A stretch of DNA of 31,818 bases from the NCBI GenBank assembly GCA_001953115.1, contig LSSL01007778.1:1-31818 (forward strand), in the 5' to 3' direction. Below are positions 1 through 12,400 of the stretch, one piece after another. Position 1 is the first letter of the stretch. The number at the start of each line of letters is the position of its first letter. The translations under genes and the position numbers were made by a program. The notes under the pieces are model-generated. The model did no database searches. It saw nothing but the letters and a program-made list of their open reading frames with translations, and was not told the DNA's origin. The stretch comes from Smittium mucronatum. Its lineage: Eukaryota > Kickxellomycota > Harpellomycetes > Harpellales > Legeriomycetaceae.

Positions 1-207
1 CCTAATTCGACTTTTCTCATCAATTTTCTTCTGTATGGGAGATTATTTGGTTGAAATGACATTGGTTTTCATTGTTTCCGCCAGCAGTTTTTCATGATAT
101 AATTTATTGGTTCGATATATCGACAAACTGCAAAAAAGCAAAACCTAAGTTCATTTTTTTCAGTCTATTACCAAATCGGTCAATTTTTATATTTAGTTTA
201 ATAAATC
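1..207. other. Non-coding flank, nothing recognised
   Basis: This stretch is AT-rich and holds no open frame of note. It ends exactly at the left copy of the 20-bp direct repeat that brackets the first retroposon-like element. I see no promoter, RNA gene or repeat family match in it. Confidence 0.5.
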
Positions 208-754
208 TAAAAAAAGAAATAAAAAATAGACTCAAGTAAAGTGTATTCATCATCTAAAATCTCCCTCTACTTTAGACTTTTTTTAATTGAATCAACCATT
301 AAAATTTCATAATTCTAACATCAAATTTTTTTATTTCTATTCCCATTTTTTTTCCATATTATCGACACTAGGTCAGCTGCTAAAATATGCTCAGATTGCA
401 CTAGAGAGCTTTATATTGTGTACAGGCTATCTATGCTTTTTATTCCTTGGAGGGGAGTCTAAACATACTTTAAATCAGCTACAAGCTGACCCCGCCGATT
501 TTAAATTTGTGTTGGTAACAGCCAAATTTCTGATTGGCATCAGCGTGCCACGAACACTTAAACTCCAGAGTTTAAGTGATTTACCAGCCCCTTTGAACCA
601 ATACCCTCGATTTATGGAGCTGCTAGAGACGGCAGAGGGGAGTTGGGTGAATTTTTTTTTGAAAAATTTTCACTTTTTTAATTTTTTTAAATTGGTTTTT
701 ATAACTTTTTATTAACTTTAAAATTTATTTTCCGTAAAAAAAGAAATAAAAAAT
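208..754 (+). mobile_element. Retroposon-like copy (family 2) with 20-bp flanking direct repeat
   Basis: The body is 228-734. It is bracketed by identical copies of TAAAAAAAGAAATAAAAAAT at 208-227 and 735-754, which I read as a target-site duplication merged with the poly(A) tail. The 3' part (592-735) matches 20698-20820: both carry GAACCAATACC, then TATGGAGCTGCTAGAGA, then ATAACTTTTTAT, and both end in TTTCC(C)GT followed by A's. That shared 3' end with an A-run is what target-primed reverse transcription by a LINE or SINE leaves. The element is richer in G+C than its surroundings at 360-650. Plus strand is assigned from the 3' A-run. The A-rich target makes the exact 3' boundary uncertain by several bases. 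Confidence 0.6.
287..715 (+). other. ATG-less open frame inside the family 2 element
   Basis: This frame stays open for 142 codons. It begins at a TTG codon, and its only in-frame ATG is near codon 110 (before ELLETAEG), so it is unlikely to be translated as it stands. Its openness is partly explained by the local rise in G+C at 360-650. I recognise no domain; the translation (for example SKHTLNQLQADPADFKF) suggests nothing known. The homologous 3' part at 20698-20820 is not kept open, which argues against a conserved protein. It is most likely retroposon body sequence, or a scrap of the parent element's reading frame. Confidence 0.3.
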
Positions 755-801
755 CTAGAATCGGATTCTCGAACCCAAAATAAATAAATAACAAAGAGTA
801 A

Positions 802-2220
802 GAAAACTCATTAAAGCTTCTTGGGGGTTTTTTTAAAAGCTTGCCTACCATGGAGGGAAAAGGGCCATCTAAACACGCCAGACCATTATCGTTGAAAGCT
901 GGTAAAGGGAAGACTATAAAAAAATGCACTAGGGGTCTTTAAAACCGAGCGGTGTTAAACTTTCCTATGCCTCAGGACTTATAGTCGGCTGAGACTCTAA
1001 ACAAAACAAAAATTCATACACCGAAAAAGCACAAAAATTGAAACACAAAAAAAACAGAGACTTTAAGCGAAAGTTTAATAGGTATGAAGCTCTATTCAGA
1101 GGTCTCGATAAAAAAAATTCTTAATTATAGAGACCAAAACATTTTGAAGAGGCCCTGCTTTGGAGGCTGCAATCCTAAAATAGGTTGTAACATGGATCCA
1201 ATTTGGAGAAAATTTGTCATAATATGTAGAGTATGTTTCTAGCTCCATCTCTGAAACCATTCACATGAGGAAGCATGAAATACAAGACAGTCACATACCT
1301 TATTTTCGACTAATAAAAAGTTTCTTTAAAACTTATATAAAATAATCTTTGCTTTGGAGTATTAAAAATCTACATGTATCAAACTCTCCAAATGAATCAG
1401 GACATAATATTAGTAAAACCCCTAACTTTGCGGAATTTAAAATGATATCCATTATCGAAATAATCGATCGGGAACCATCGTTCTTAGGCAATATCTGAAA
1501 TATTGTTTTATATAGTAAAAAGAAGCAGCTAAATATCTAAATTCTGATATGAGGGTTATTTCGAAAAAAAAATTATTTAAAGACAGAACTTCTTAGCCTT
1601 CTGAATAAAGAAAGTGGGAGGATCTGTATCTTTTATAAATGCTAAAAAAAAGCTTGCGAACTTGTAAAAAGATGGACCACTGAAAGTCTGAGTGCCCCAA
1701 TCTCAGAAAAAAATGAGGGAGATGAGTTCATCTAATAAAGAATTGAAAAACATTCAGGTTAATTTTTAATCAATAAATACCCGCATTGATGAATCCAGCC
1801 ATAAAATAGAGAACCATAGAGAGAATACAGGCTATACGACCACCCACATAGTTCCTAAAAATAAAAATTTCGGGAATCGAGTTTTTTAAAGGGCGCCATA
1901 ATTAACCTAGGAGGCAAAAAAATTGATAAAAAATAGGAGATCTAAGGTATTTTTCATAGCAATTAATGAAAATCGATGAAAAAATAATTTTTGAATTCAA
2001 TAAATCTGCAGATAATATCTTTAAAACTTACAAGAATAAACTTATGGAACTAGATTCAAACAAACTAAAAATGTTATTATCACAAATTGAAGAAATATTA
2101 CCAGGTCATCCGATTTCGGGCAACAGATAGCCCAAAAAAACATCTATATGTCGATTAAGGTATGATGATCAACTAGCCTACCACATTATATGCAGCTAAT
2201 AGAAACTCGAGCCCGTCTAT
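802..2220 (+). pseudogene. Decayed coding island, gag-like with partial zinc knuckle
   Basis: Reading the frame whose codons start at 850 (ATG GAG GGA AAA), this region has protein-like stretches broken by TAA, TAG and TGA. The longest clean run is 1042-1239 (66 codons), with a cysteine-rich part around 1156-1188 (CFGGCNPKIGC). At 1663-1695 there is C-x4-H-x4-C followed by P (Cys 1663, His 1678, Cys 1693). This matches the last three ligands of a retroviral or retrotransposon CCHC zinc knuckle; the first Cys is missing in frame (TTG at 1654), and TGA at 1681 sits where Trp is common after the His. 1966-2130 is another clean run from ATG (54 codons), beginning MKIDEKIIFEFNKSADNIF. Local G+C is well above that of the desert. 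I infer a dead retrotransposon gag or ORF1. Confidence is low because stop-rich AT DNA yields plausible peptides in several frames. Confidence 0.33.
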
Positions 2221-2224
2221 AAAG

Positions 2225-3643
2225 AATGAAGCCAATTTTAACAGGAAAAAGGATAAAGGTTCCGATATATCATATTCATCCAAAATTGATGTGGAAGATC
2301 ATTATGATCGCATAGAACTAATTATATGGTTGTATCAACATCAAATCACAAAAAAGACTAAATAAACCTTTCACTTTTAATGATATTTTGATCGGAAAAA
2401 GAAATTCTAAAAAAAAATAGTAGCAAAACTACTATCTTTTAACTTAAAAGAACTCAAAAAGCAAACATTATAGAATAATATTGTTTTAAATTTTTTTATG
2501 AGGGAATTTATGTATTTATTTAAAAAAAACGAAACAACGCAACAATGCAACAACGCAACGGTCAATTTTGTGAAAAAAATTAGCCGTGTGACCACAAAAT
2601 AAAATATTGTGATCTGGAGAAATTAAAAAAAATAGAAAAATAATTGATACCAAAATTCGATTAGAAAAAAATAAAAAAATAAAAACCGAAAATTTCATTG
2701 AAGTGAATTCTTTAAATGGAAATTCTTTGAAGAAAAATTTATGAACAACGAAAACAATTAATAGGGTCCTAATTAGACTCTCAGAATATTTGGCACAGTA
2801 ATACATTTAAAACAACGAACTTTAATTTCAGTGGCATTAAAAAAAATAGATGAGATTTTTATCATATTATTAAATAATATCAGCTAAATATACTGACACT
2901 CATAAGAAATTTTTAATTAAAAATCATGCAGTTAAAAACTCATCTTGGACGAGACTGAATTTTTGCTAAAGCTGGCTTGAAAAAAGGTGATATCAGCTAA
3001 ATATTTATCTGTCATGAATTTATTTGGTCCGAAAAATAGTTTATAAATCTTCATACACATGGATATCCGGAATTATTTCAGGGAAAATGCAGAATATGGA
3101 AATATTTTAAATTATGGTCACCAATTTGAATATTTCGCAAAATTTATTTTGGCGTATCAAATTCAAAGACGAAATAATTTTAAATACTTGTAGAAAAATC
3201 AAAATATAAAAAAAAATAGGGGAATACAACACGGATATCCCCGGCGCAAAAAGTTTATTTTAAAAGTTAGGAATAGAAAATTACCGATATAAAGTACTAG
3301 CCCAGTTGAATATATGTATTTTAAAGATGTTATTGATTGAATGATTTACCATATTTTTTTCGCTCAACTTAAAACTAGAAAAAATTGGTTCACCTATATC
3401 AATAATCTTGACTTATCTGATAAATACCAGTTATTGAAGAGTGGAATTTTGACTCACTCTAAGTTCAAGCATAATAAATTAAAATTGAAGCGAATATAAT
3501 CATATTGTCCTCTAACCAAGTAATAAATAGAAACATATTTATCCTATAAATCGAAGCTGATATAGACACAAATAAGCTTTAGGAGGGACTTGTCATAAAA
3601 TTCCGTGATACAAAAAAAAAGGAGAGACTTATAAATACTTATC
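2225..3643 (+). pseudogene. Decayed coding island, second frame, unrecognised
   Basis: The reading shifts by +1 relative to the island upstream near 2220. In this frame I counted about 18 TAA, 6 TAG and 7 TGA over about 473 codons, so it cannot be a standard-code gene. The cleanest parts are 3059-3193, which opens with ATG and reads MDIRNYFRENAEYG, and 3341-3496, which contains NWFTYINNLDLSDKYQLLKSG. No catalytic motif (reverse transcriptase, integrase or transposase) can be identified. The strand and the abutting position suggest it is the downstream part of the same dead element as 802-2220. It is interrupted by a 29-bp retroposon tail at 3592-3620. The stop density is only modestly below chance for this composition, so part of it may be noise. 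Confidence 0.25.
3582..3630 (+). mobile_element. 29-bp 5'-truncated retroposon tail (family 1) with near-perfect TSD
   Basis: Positions 3595-3620 read ATAAAATTCCGTGATAC plus nine A's, identical to the 3' end of the complete family 1 element at 17294-17320. The insert 3592-3620 is bracketed by GGAGGGACTT (3582-3591) and GGAGAGACTT (3621-3630), a 9/10 match and so a likely target-site duplication. Extreme 5' truncation next to a preserved 3' tail is typical of target-primed reverse transcription. Insert plus duplication is 39 bp, so it does not change the reading frame of the decayed island around it. Confidence 0.65.
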
Positions 3644-3791
3644 TGACAAATTAAAGGGTTTTGAATCCAAATCTGTGGATTCCTATTTCAGCTCAAAACC
3701 TTTATCCAAAATAGTAATTTCAAGCATAAAAAAATGCAGAAATAAATTTCAAGATTTCAGGAATGGAAAAAATACAATTATTTTTAAGTAA
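3609..3791 (+). other. ATG-less open frame of 60 codons
   Basis: The frame is open from just after the TGA at 3606 to the TAA at 3789. It contains no Met codon. The translation includes DKLKGFESKSVDSYFSSKPL. It overlaps the end of the previous island in another frame and starts within the inserted A-run, so part of it is retroposon sequence. It may be a further fragment of the same dead gene. No domain is recognisable. Confidence 0.2.
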
Positions 3792-6109
3792 AATCCAATA
3801 AAAGGTTATCGGTGATTCCATTGTGATACAAAATTGAAATTATTATAAAATGACTCCATTAACAACAGGGTAACAGTGAAATTTTACAATTGGCGCATCC
3901 TGATGTATTTTTTTTGAAAATAGATAAAATAAAAACAAATTTCGATTAAAAGTTTCAAATAATTGCCTATGATACTACTTTTTATAGTCCTAACTTATAT
4001 TTTGTGTGAATTACTGATATCCAGATACTGTGAATGATTCTCAGAATGCTAATATAATGTTAGATAAACTTATATTATAATAAAGGTATCTTGATAAGAT
4101 TCGCTATACCATTTAACCCAAATAATGATTTATCAAGCTATTATAGATAATTTTATTCATTTCATATTAGATTTTCACGTAAATTTCGACATCGAGATTG
4201 TAACGCAAAACAATTTTTGACGATTTTTTTTCCCTCTTCCTTATAACAATAAATAAATAAATACCACTGAAATAATTGATACACCTATTAGAAAATCTTG
4301 TGAACTGATGGTATACCCAATAAAATATGGAAACCGGTGATATTAGAAAAAATTCCAATGTTAAAAATGGCAATATTTACTTTTTTTCGGTAAAATACCT
4401 AGAATATAGACACTGTTATTTTATTTCCGGTTCCTGAAAAGGGTGATACTAAAAAAATGATAATTATCAAGAAAATTCACTTATTTGTACAATATAGAAG
4501 CTATACTTAAAAATATTAGATATCGGATCATTTTTATCGGTTTATAATATGAAATTTTAGTCAAAGTAAAATTTGGATTTGAAAGTGATGAAGAGTGAGC
4601 CAATCTCAAACTATCCTACGAGAAATTCATCAAAGATGAATAATAAAAAAAATAAAAGTAATTATGCTATATCTAATTTATCAATGCCTATTTAAAAGCG
4701 ACCCACACCGCACTGCCATACAAATTAAAGGAATGTATGGTTAAAGGAAAGTTACTCAAATTTATCTGGGAACTATATAGATCCTTTAAAATATATATTA
4801 GGATTGAGGATCATGTTTTTATACCAAATTTCTTCTAAATGGGATGAAAAAATACTGAAAATTCTCACTCATAAATTTATACTTCTATATTTGTAATATT
4901 TTCAAGGTTATACAAGATTTTTATGACCTTAATTCATCTCTAAATTATCTGGACTGCACTTTATAGTATGGAAAATTGACACTTTCTGAATATGATTCGT
5001 TAATAAAATTATAATTAAATAAAATTGATGATGTTTTAACTCGTATGAAATTATTGCGAATGAATCAAGGTTTGGAGTAATTATTTGAAAAATTATTGGT
5101 CACCAATTCTATATCACGTGTTAAATTATTATTTTTCAAATTTTGATCAATTTACATAATTTTTTTGCAATATTAATATTAAATAAGATATATTAGGATC
5201 CGTAAAAATCAAAAAATTAAATTTATGGAAGAATATTTATGCTTATTTTGGCTCCTTTAAGCGGTAAGAAACATTTTAAGTATAAAATTAATAAAAAAAA
5301 ATCTAATTCCTATAGGCTGTTAAGGATAAAAGAAAATTTGCAAAACCAAAATATAGTCAGACCTATGTAAGCTGGAATCGAAAAATCTATACTACTTTTA
5401 GAAAATTTAGGGAAATATGCTGCTATGAAAAGAAAAAGAGTTAACTGGTGATTTGATCTTTCTTCTTAAAAACTGGCACTGCTAGAAAGTGTGCGTATCA
5501 TAGTTATTAAACGTTTAAAAATAGGATTTAAAATCTCATAAAATAATCCATCGATTTTTGGATAACCACCTACAAGATTTGTGTATAAAAAATGGATAAT
5601 TTTTTTTTTCTAAACTCATAAAGTGAAAAAACCATCGCATCAGACAAATTATATAATTAATCCCCACCTCCCCCGACCAAAAAAAACTTATGTTAATATA
5701 TTTGATTAGAAATCAAAAAAGAAATCTGTATCCTGCGCCTAAATTACCCATCAAATAATCTGAAAATTTTGGATGGGATCACTCCGAACCGCCCAGAAAT
5801 AATTCAATAAGAAATTTTCTAGATAAAAAAATTAATAAAAATATTCTTTATAAAACCGAATTGCCTGAATCTAACTAAAAAGTCTAACCAAATAGCTCTC
5901 AGTTATACTGAAATGGAATTATAAATATTTTGGTAAAAACCTAATTTAATCCGATTCGAAAAGAAAAAAAAATCGAATTTCAGAGGTCCCAGTCAAAGCA
6001 TAATTAAAATAATTGAAATATGAGTTTAAAAATTTCATATAAGTACGATTCGAGTTGGATACCCTAAAGTTGACTTTTTTCTGAAAAAATTCAAATACAT
6101 GATTCAAAT
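3792..6109. other. Intermediate-composition region with scattered short open runs
   Basis: No intact gene. Short protein-like runs on the plus strand, such as the frame from 4916 to 5140 containing KIDDVLTRMKLLRMNQGLE, are broken by TAG and TAA. The ID-D pair there recalls a reverse transcriptase box, but no flanking motif supports that. At 4743-4756 TAAAGGAAAGTTACT matches the family 2 copy at 20742-20756, so a worn fragment of that family may be present. G+C declines gradually toward 6500. Confidence 0.3.
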
Positions 6110-6240
6110 ATGTGTGCATATAACACTTAGTTTCCGGAGTTTAAGTAATTTTTCAGCCACCTTAAGCCAATTTACTATAGTCATAGATATTATAGAATGG
6201 AATAGAGAATCTAGGTGACAAAAATTTCGAAATAATTCCG
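6110..6240 (+). repeat. Diverged family 2 repeat copy
   Basis: CACTTAGTTTCCGGAGTTTAAGT at the start lines up with the equivalent block at 555-577, and CAGCCACCTTA follows where the reference copy has CAGCCCCTTT. The tail part (GAATGGAATAGAGAATCTAGGTG) is weaker against 614-656. No flanking duplication was found. It is an old, mutated member of the family seen intact at 228-734. Confidence 0.45.
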
Positions 6241-6332
6241 ATTTTTCGTATTTTTTAAAATAGGGTTTTATCGATTTTTATCGGATTTATAATAAATTTT
6301 TATTTGAATTTTTTTTTCTGGTTGGTATATAA

Positions 6333-6440
6333 TGACCTGAAAACTTAAAATTCAGAGTTCAAGTTTTTGGATAGAGCTTTTAATCCAATTTCACAACTTA
6401 TTGAGTCGTTAAAGTGACAGATGGAGTTTTTTTTCCAAAA
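6333..6440 (+). repeat. Second diverged family 2 repeat copy in tandem orientation
   Basis: The order of blocks follows 546-650: AACTTAAAATTCAGAGTTCAAG, then CTTTTAATCCAATTTC, then TTATTGAGTCGTTAAAGTGACAG, then ATGGAG. Each is a mutated form of the corresponding block. It lies about 100 bases after the previous copy in the same direction, suggesting either a tandem duplication or two insertions at one site. Confidence 0.45.
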
Positions 6441-6479
6441 AAGATATAATAATTTTGTAAAAATTTTATTAATTCAAAA

Positions 6480-9400
6480 ATGATATTTAGTGATTAAACT
6501 CACATATAATTTTTAATTTCAAAATTCTATTAAAGAATAATTCGGTTAATTTTAAAGAAAATTTTTGAAAGTCAATTTGAGCCGAGATTGCCAAAAATAA
6601 GATCAGTGCTAGTACCAATAAGATAATAACTGATTAAATAATAATAATCTTATTAAAACATTAATTCGTATTAGATTATAAAAAAATATCCTTCAACTAA
6701 TAAAAAAAAATTTACCCTTTTATATTTTCATTCAATTTATAATATTTATAAATAAAAAATTATTTAGTTTATTTAATTTTAGAATAATTTGAATTTGATT
6801 TATGAATAAAAAGCGGGGCTTCAAAGTTTTTTTAACAATTCAAGGAAATTTTTTCAAATAATTTTTCGAAATTTTCAAAAAACTTTTAATTTTCTTGGAA
6901 AGGAGAACCATTACTAGCGTCAATAAAATATCGAATACAGAAACCAGATATATATCATAAAATCTCTTTTTTCATATTTTCTGGTGATATTACAATATTG
7001 ATCATTCCTAAAATACTCAATTTAAGATATTCTACATTTTCAAGAAATTTTATCAAAAAGAAAAAATGTAGGTTTTATATTTTTAAGATCATATATTATC
7101 ATATTTAATAAAAATAATACATTATATAGGTTTAAAAAAATATCTTATTATTGAATTGAAAAATTCCTCGTAATTATTAATTCTATAAACCACTTCTATT
7201 ATAAATTTTTTTTTAGTCGATTATGAGTCTGAAAAAAGTATCTAAATTCTTTTTTTATGGAAATTTATAAGTAAAAATAATTTTAAAATTTTAAGATTCT
7301 AAATTCTATTTTCATCATAATATTGAACCAATAATTTTTCTCTGTATACTGTTTTTAAAAATATAACTAGGTTTATTATATTTATTTTAGCTTTGATATA
7401 TTCTATAAATTTGAAGATTTTTAGTTAAATTTTATTAATAAGAAATAATATACTTATAAAATAACCTTCTACTCTAATTTTATTGTAAAAAACATAATTT
7501 AAACCCTTCAAATTTAAATTTGATTATCAGGATTTATCTTATAACTCTTTATTCTTCATTTTTTGAAATCTTGGAATGAAGAAAGAAAGATATTTTTCGA
7601 TCTCAATCTGTAATTTATAGATAACTAAAAGAGGTATTTAGGATATAAGTGTAAATGAAAATATTATAATTTAGAAATAAACAAAAAAATACTCTGTAAT
7701 ATATGAATTATCTTAAACAGGCGCTCATAATGATAAAAAACTTCAATTAACGATCCCTTTCTTTTTTTCATTTATTAATAACCTCCACCATAAATTCCTA
7801 CCATTTAATTATGTAAATTAAGGTTAATTAGCTAATTTTAGTACCATAAATAAATAAACATAGATTTTTGAATTTATTTATGAGTAAATTTACAACCGCA
7901 TGTAAATATTTCTTTCTGCGGTATTAAAAAATTTTATACATTATTTTGTAAATCTGTTATCAATTTCTTTATAGTAAAAATAAACACTGCATATCCACAG
8001 TTTTTTCCATATAACACTTATTTTGTAATAAAAATAGCGTAATAAAAAATTGTTAATACAAAATAAAGAAAAACAACCTTTTATTACAATCTTTTCGGAG
8101 CCCAATAATATAATTAGTATTTAGTCATTATATCCGTATTTTTTAATAACTGCTTACGATTTAATTCTATTATTTATTCTAGCTGAAATTATAGTGTTTT
8201 TACTTGATGAAAATCGGTAACAATTTTTTCTTTATTTTCTAAAATGAAAACTTTTCGAATATATATACAGATTTAAACCTGGAATATCGATCATATTATC
8301 AATTATCTATCGGAAATAATATAAACTCGCTATTAAATTTGTAAAATATAACCTAAATCTTTTTCTTACTCATTTTTTATAAACAAATAATATTAATTTT
8401 AAATATTATATTGATTGCTGAAAGATATAATAATCAATAATGGCTCAATTTATTAATTTCTAATTTATAAAGATTTTTTTGTGCAATCCCTTATTTAAAA
8501 AAATAACTCCTGTTAAAAAACACAACTATCAACTGTTGATAAAATTTTTAATGGTTAATATAATTTTTAAATAAACCACTCGTATTTCGAAAATAAAATC
8601 CTCTTAATAGACGGTTTGCATATTTAAAATGAATGGTTTGAGTTTTAAAAATATTCACAAGTTTTGTTGTTTTTTTATTGAAGGTCTTTATTATCATGGG
8701 TGTGTGATTTCGATAATTACTTTAAAAAAACTCTATAAATTAAAATTTAAACCTGTATTTGAATCTTTATTGCATTTATGAAACATTAACTTTTTTACTT
8801 AACTTTGGATTCAAATATGGAGATACTGATAACAGCATAATTAATCTAAATGCGCTTCATTAAGCATCATAGTTTTTTTACACTTAGTTATCATTTTTTT
8901 TCTTAGGAATATATTTTTGAATTATAACTTTTTCTTTTTGTGGATTTCTTATTTCTAGCTATATTTTTTAGATTTTAATATGTATACTATATGATAATAA
9001 TGAATAATAATCTTTAAATCGAATCGAACTCAAAAATATATACATCAATTTTAAGGAATGCTAAATCGTATCAATTGAAATGATGGCTTAAAATTCATAT
9101 TTTAGATTTGTTATCCTATCTAAGGAAGCACATGTTTTAAAAAATGATCCAATATTAAATAATTTAAAATTTCATTATCGGAAAATTTGATTTTCACTGG
9201 TAATATATTAATAACTTAATATTTTTATCCATAGGTACTATTAATTCTAATAAATACCAAAAAAAAAAGGATTTGATAGGTTTATTTTTTATTTTTAAAA
9301 AAAATATCATAATTTATTATTAAAAATGAATTAATAAATTATTAAGAGGTTGTATGAAAATTATCATTTATTAATTAGCATTGATATTTTTTTTTTTTAT

Positions 9401-12400
9401 AAATTTAATTTTACCATCCACAATCTTCATTTATTACAAACTAAAACACATTTTATCAAAATTTTCTAATTTTTAAAATTATTTAATGGTTTTTAATATG
9501 ATCTTTGGTCAGATTTTTTTTATTTTTAGCCTTAGTTAAGATTATAACCCATTAAATTTTCCTTTTTTTCCATCAGAAATAGTATATTTTTGTTGTTAAT
9601 ATTATTTTTCTTTCAATTCAATGTTAAACTTTTTCCGAATTTTCTGATTATAAATAAATGAGTTTTAGATAAAAAAAATAAAGGTAAGTTATATCTATGA
9701 ATGATTTTTATTGGTAATTTTTATTAATTACTGTAAATAATTTATCATAATTAATCCCATATTTTGGGTTAAATTCTCTAAAAAATTATGATTAGCTAAA
9801 TTAAAATAACAACAAATTGAATATTAAACTTATAAAATCTAAAAATAGGAATTTTCATTATAAATTCAAAAAAGGTTCAAATTTATCACCTAAAATGTTT
9901 AAAAATTTAATAATTCAAAAAAAACGAATTATAATAAAAAATTTTTTTTTTTTTATATGATAAAATTTTATTTAGTTTTTCAATTTATTCAAATTTCTAC
10001 TTTCTATTTACGTAGCTATTCTTATAAATATTCCATAATCTAAATTATTCATAAAGTTATTATCAGTTGTAATTAAATAAACAATCCAATGGTATTATAA
10101 ACAGGTAAAAACAAATTTCTAAAATATTAGCGATGAATAATGGATCTAAAAAATTTAAATAGGAAGGTATTATTAAAAGGAGGAGCGATAAAATATTTTT
10201 TTATATCAGTAGTTTTTAAATTTTAAAAACTATTAAAATAAATTAATATGAGATGAAAACTGCTCTTCGACTCCTTTACAATTGAGAAAAAATGAATTTC
10301 ATACTTAATATACTTCCGATAAAAGTCAGAAAAATTCAGAAGAAAATTAATTATATTTTTTTAAATAAAATTAAGTTTAATTGAGCTTAAAAATTAATTT
10401 TTTAAAAAAATTATTAAGACTTAAACGATTGATATTTGAACTAAACATCGGCCTCAGAATCAAGGAGTATTTATTTTAATGATAAATTAAAGTTAAAAAA
10501 CATAAAAAAAATTTAATAAGCCATAAATTGAAATTTTCAATGCTTTGCCGTTTTTTTCAATTTAATAGTAAATATTTTAGCTTTTTAGAGTTTCTCAAAA
10601 GTTATTTTTTATGCCGTATAATTTTAAGTAATGTTTAACTTTTTTTTTTTAAAGATTAAAAAAAACACCTAATCAATTTACAGGGGAAATATTAAATTAT
10701 CTTTTAATAAGACAAAAACTATGGAATTTCAGCTTGAAATGTGAAAATTTGTTTCATTTAAACCAATATCATAAATTCAACTTAATTTCTTTGTTTATTT
10801 GGTTTTTCTTGGGTAAATACATATGTTAGAGGTCATTATTCTGATTATGTACTTAAAATTGTAATTGAAATAAAAAATTTAACTGCTCCTCATCTTTTCG
10901 AAGCAGAAAAAAATATGCCCAACAATTTATAAAGTAATTTTTTTATATAGACATAGTTTTATTTTTTAATGAGAAAATTTCACTGTTGGATATTTTCCCG
11001 TTATTTTTTATTTCTTTGATATTCAAAAGTTTATAAAATTATGTTACCAAATTTAAAAATACGCTTGAATTCGATTTAAATAAGTTTGGAAATTTTTTTT
11101 TGCCATTTTACTATAAATAGTGGAGTAAATAATTTTATTTCATTATTAATCTTAAAAAATAAGAGAATTTCTTCAGGAGATCACTAAATAAAACTTATAA
11201 ATGCATGCCAACTTTTATTTTAATATTTATAATTTTTAAATTCAAAATTATTAATGTACAAACTCAAAAATATCAATATTTTTATAAATAGCTCAAAAAA
11301 TCCTCAATGACTATCAAAAATATTAAATATGGCCACAAACCATCCCCTCGTTATAGTAAAAAATGCCTTTTTAAAAAATTTTATTACAAAAAAATCAATA
11401 CAAATGCAAAAAAATATTAGAAATTAATAATTTAAAAATAAAAAATTGAGTTTCTCATTTATTATCTATAGGAATCAATAAAATTTTATATAGCCTATTT
11501 ATATTGCTAAAATGTAATGATGTGAAATTTATATACTGATTTTGATTTTAATTTTTAAAAATAAATAATTTTTTTTAGATTTTTTCCTCTAAAAAACTAA
11601 AGGTATAAAATTTATCTTTTTTGCCAGATAATTTTAAAATAGATGTAAAATCAGTCAAATATGTTATTTATAATAATTTTTTAAATTTAATATTAATTAT
11701 TATAATAAATGAGATCTATATAAAAAAAAAAATAGTTACCTTTTAGGGAATTAGATAGCATTTAAATTTAACAATTTTCTCTTCTAAAAAAATAATAAAA
11801 AGTGATATAAACTTGAAAAAAATTAGGGGTTTTTTGAGAAAATACCTGTTTATAATAAAAAATCATAAACAGAATAATTTTTATATAATTTTAAAATGAT
11901 ATTAATTTTAAATGGATTTTTTGTATATCAATAAATATAAAAAAATAATTATAATCGCTAAAATAAAATCCATTTAACTCGAAAAAAATATACATTAAAA
12001 TTAAAATAAAACATTTAAATCTTACTATAGAAAAATTTGATCGCATGAATGTCAAAAAAATAGATTTTTAACATCATTAAAGGCTGTATTATATTTATGG
12101 GCTTATGAATCAGTATATTTTACTTTAGGAATCTATTCGAGTTAAAATTAACATTTTTAAATCTCCAAAAAGTATTTATTTAAAGGTATGAATAATTGAT
12201 GTTATGGTATACTAATATTTGGTTATAAGTAATATGTTGGTGTTTAAAACCTATTTTTTTATTAGAAATTAATATTCGTATTATAAAATAATTTTTTTAG
12301 TTATAAAATTAATTAACTAAAAAATAAAAAACGAAGCAGAATTTCGTGTTTGAGATCTTTCTTATTCTTTTTTTCAAAATTATTAGATCATAGAAGGCTA

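Noticed and set aside
699..929. Minus-strand open frame of 76 codons
   Set aside because: It overlaps the more protein-like plus-strand reading at 802 onward and crosses the end of the family 2 element; its ends are low-complexity Phe/Leu/Lys.
2407..2806. Two overlapping minus-strand open frames
   Set aside because: They are low-complexity Phe/Leu/Ile strings opposite A-rich plus-strand DNA and are not conserved with anything I know.
3341..3496. Resemblance of DLSDKYQLLKSG to a nuclear receptor ligand-binding helix
   Set aside because: Only about a dozen residues match a loose pattern, no DNA-binding domain is nearby, and the tRNAs look fungal, not animal.
4167..4373. Minus-strand 68-codon frame
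   Set aside because: Length is within chance for this composition, and there is no domain, signal peptide or supporting context.
5020..5060. IDDVL read as a reverse transcriptase Y-x-D-D box
   Set aside because: The aromatic residue is absent and no neighbouring RT motif is found in any frame.
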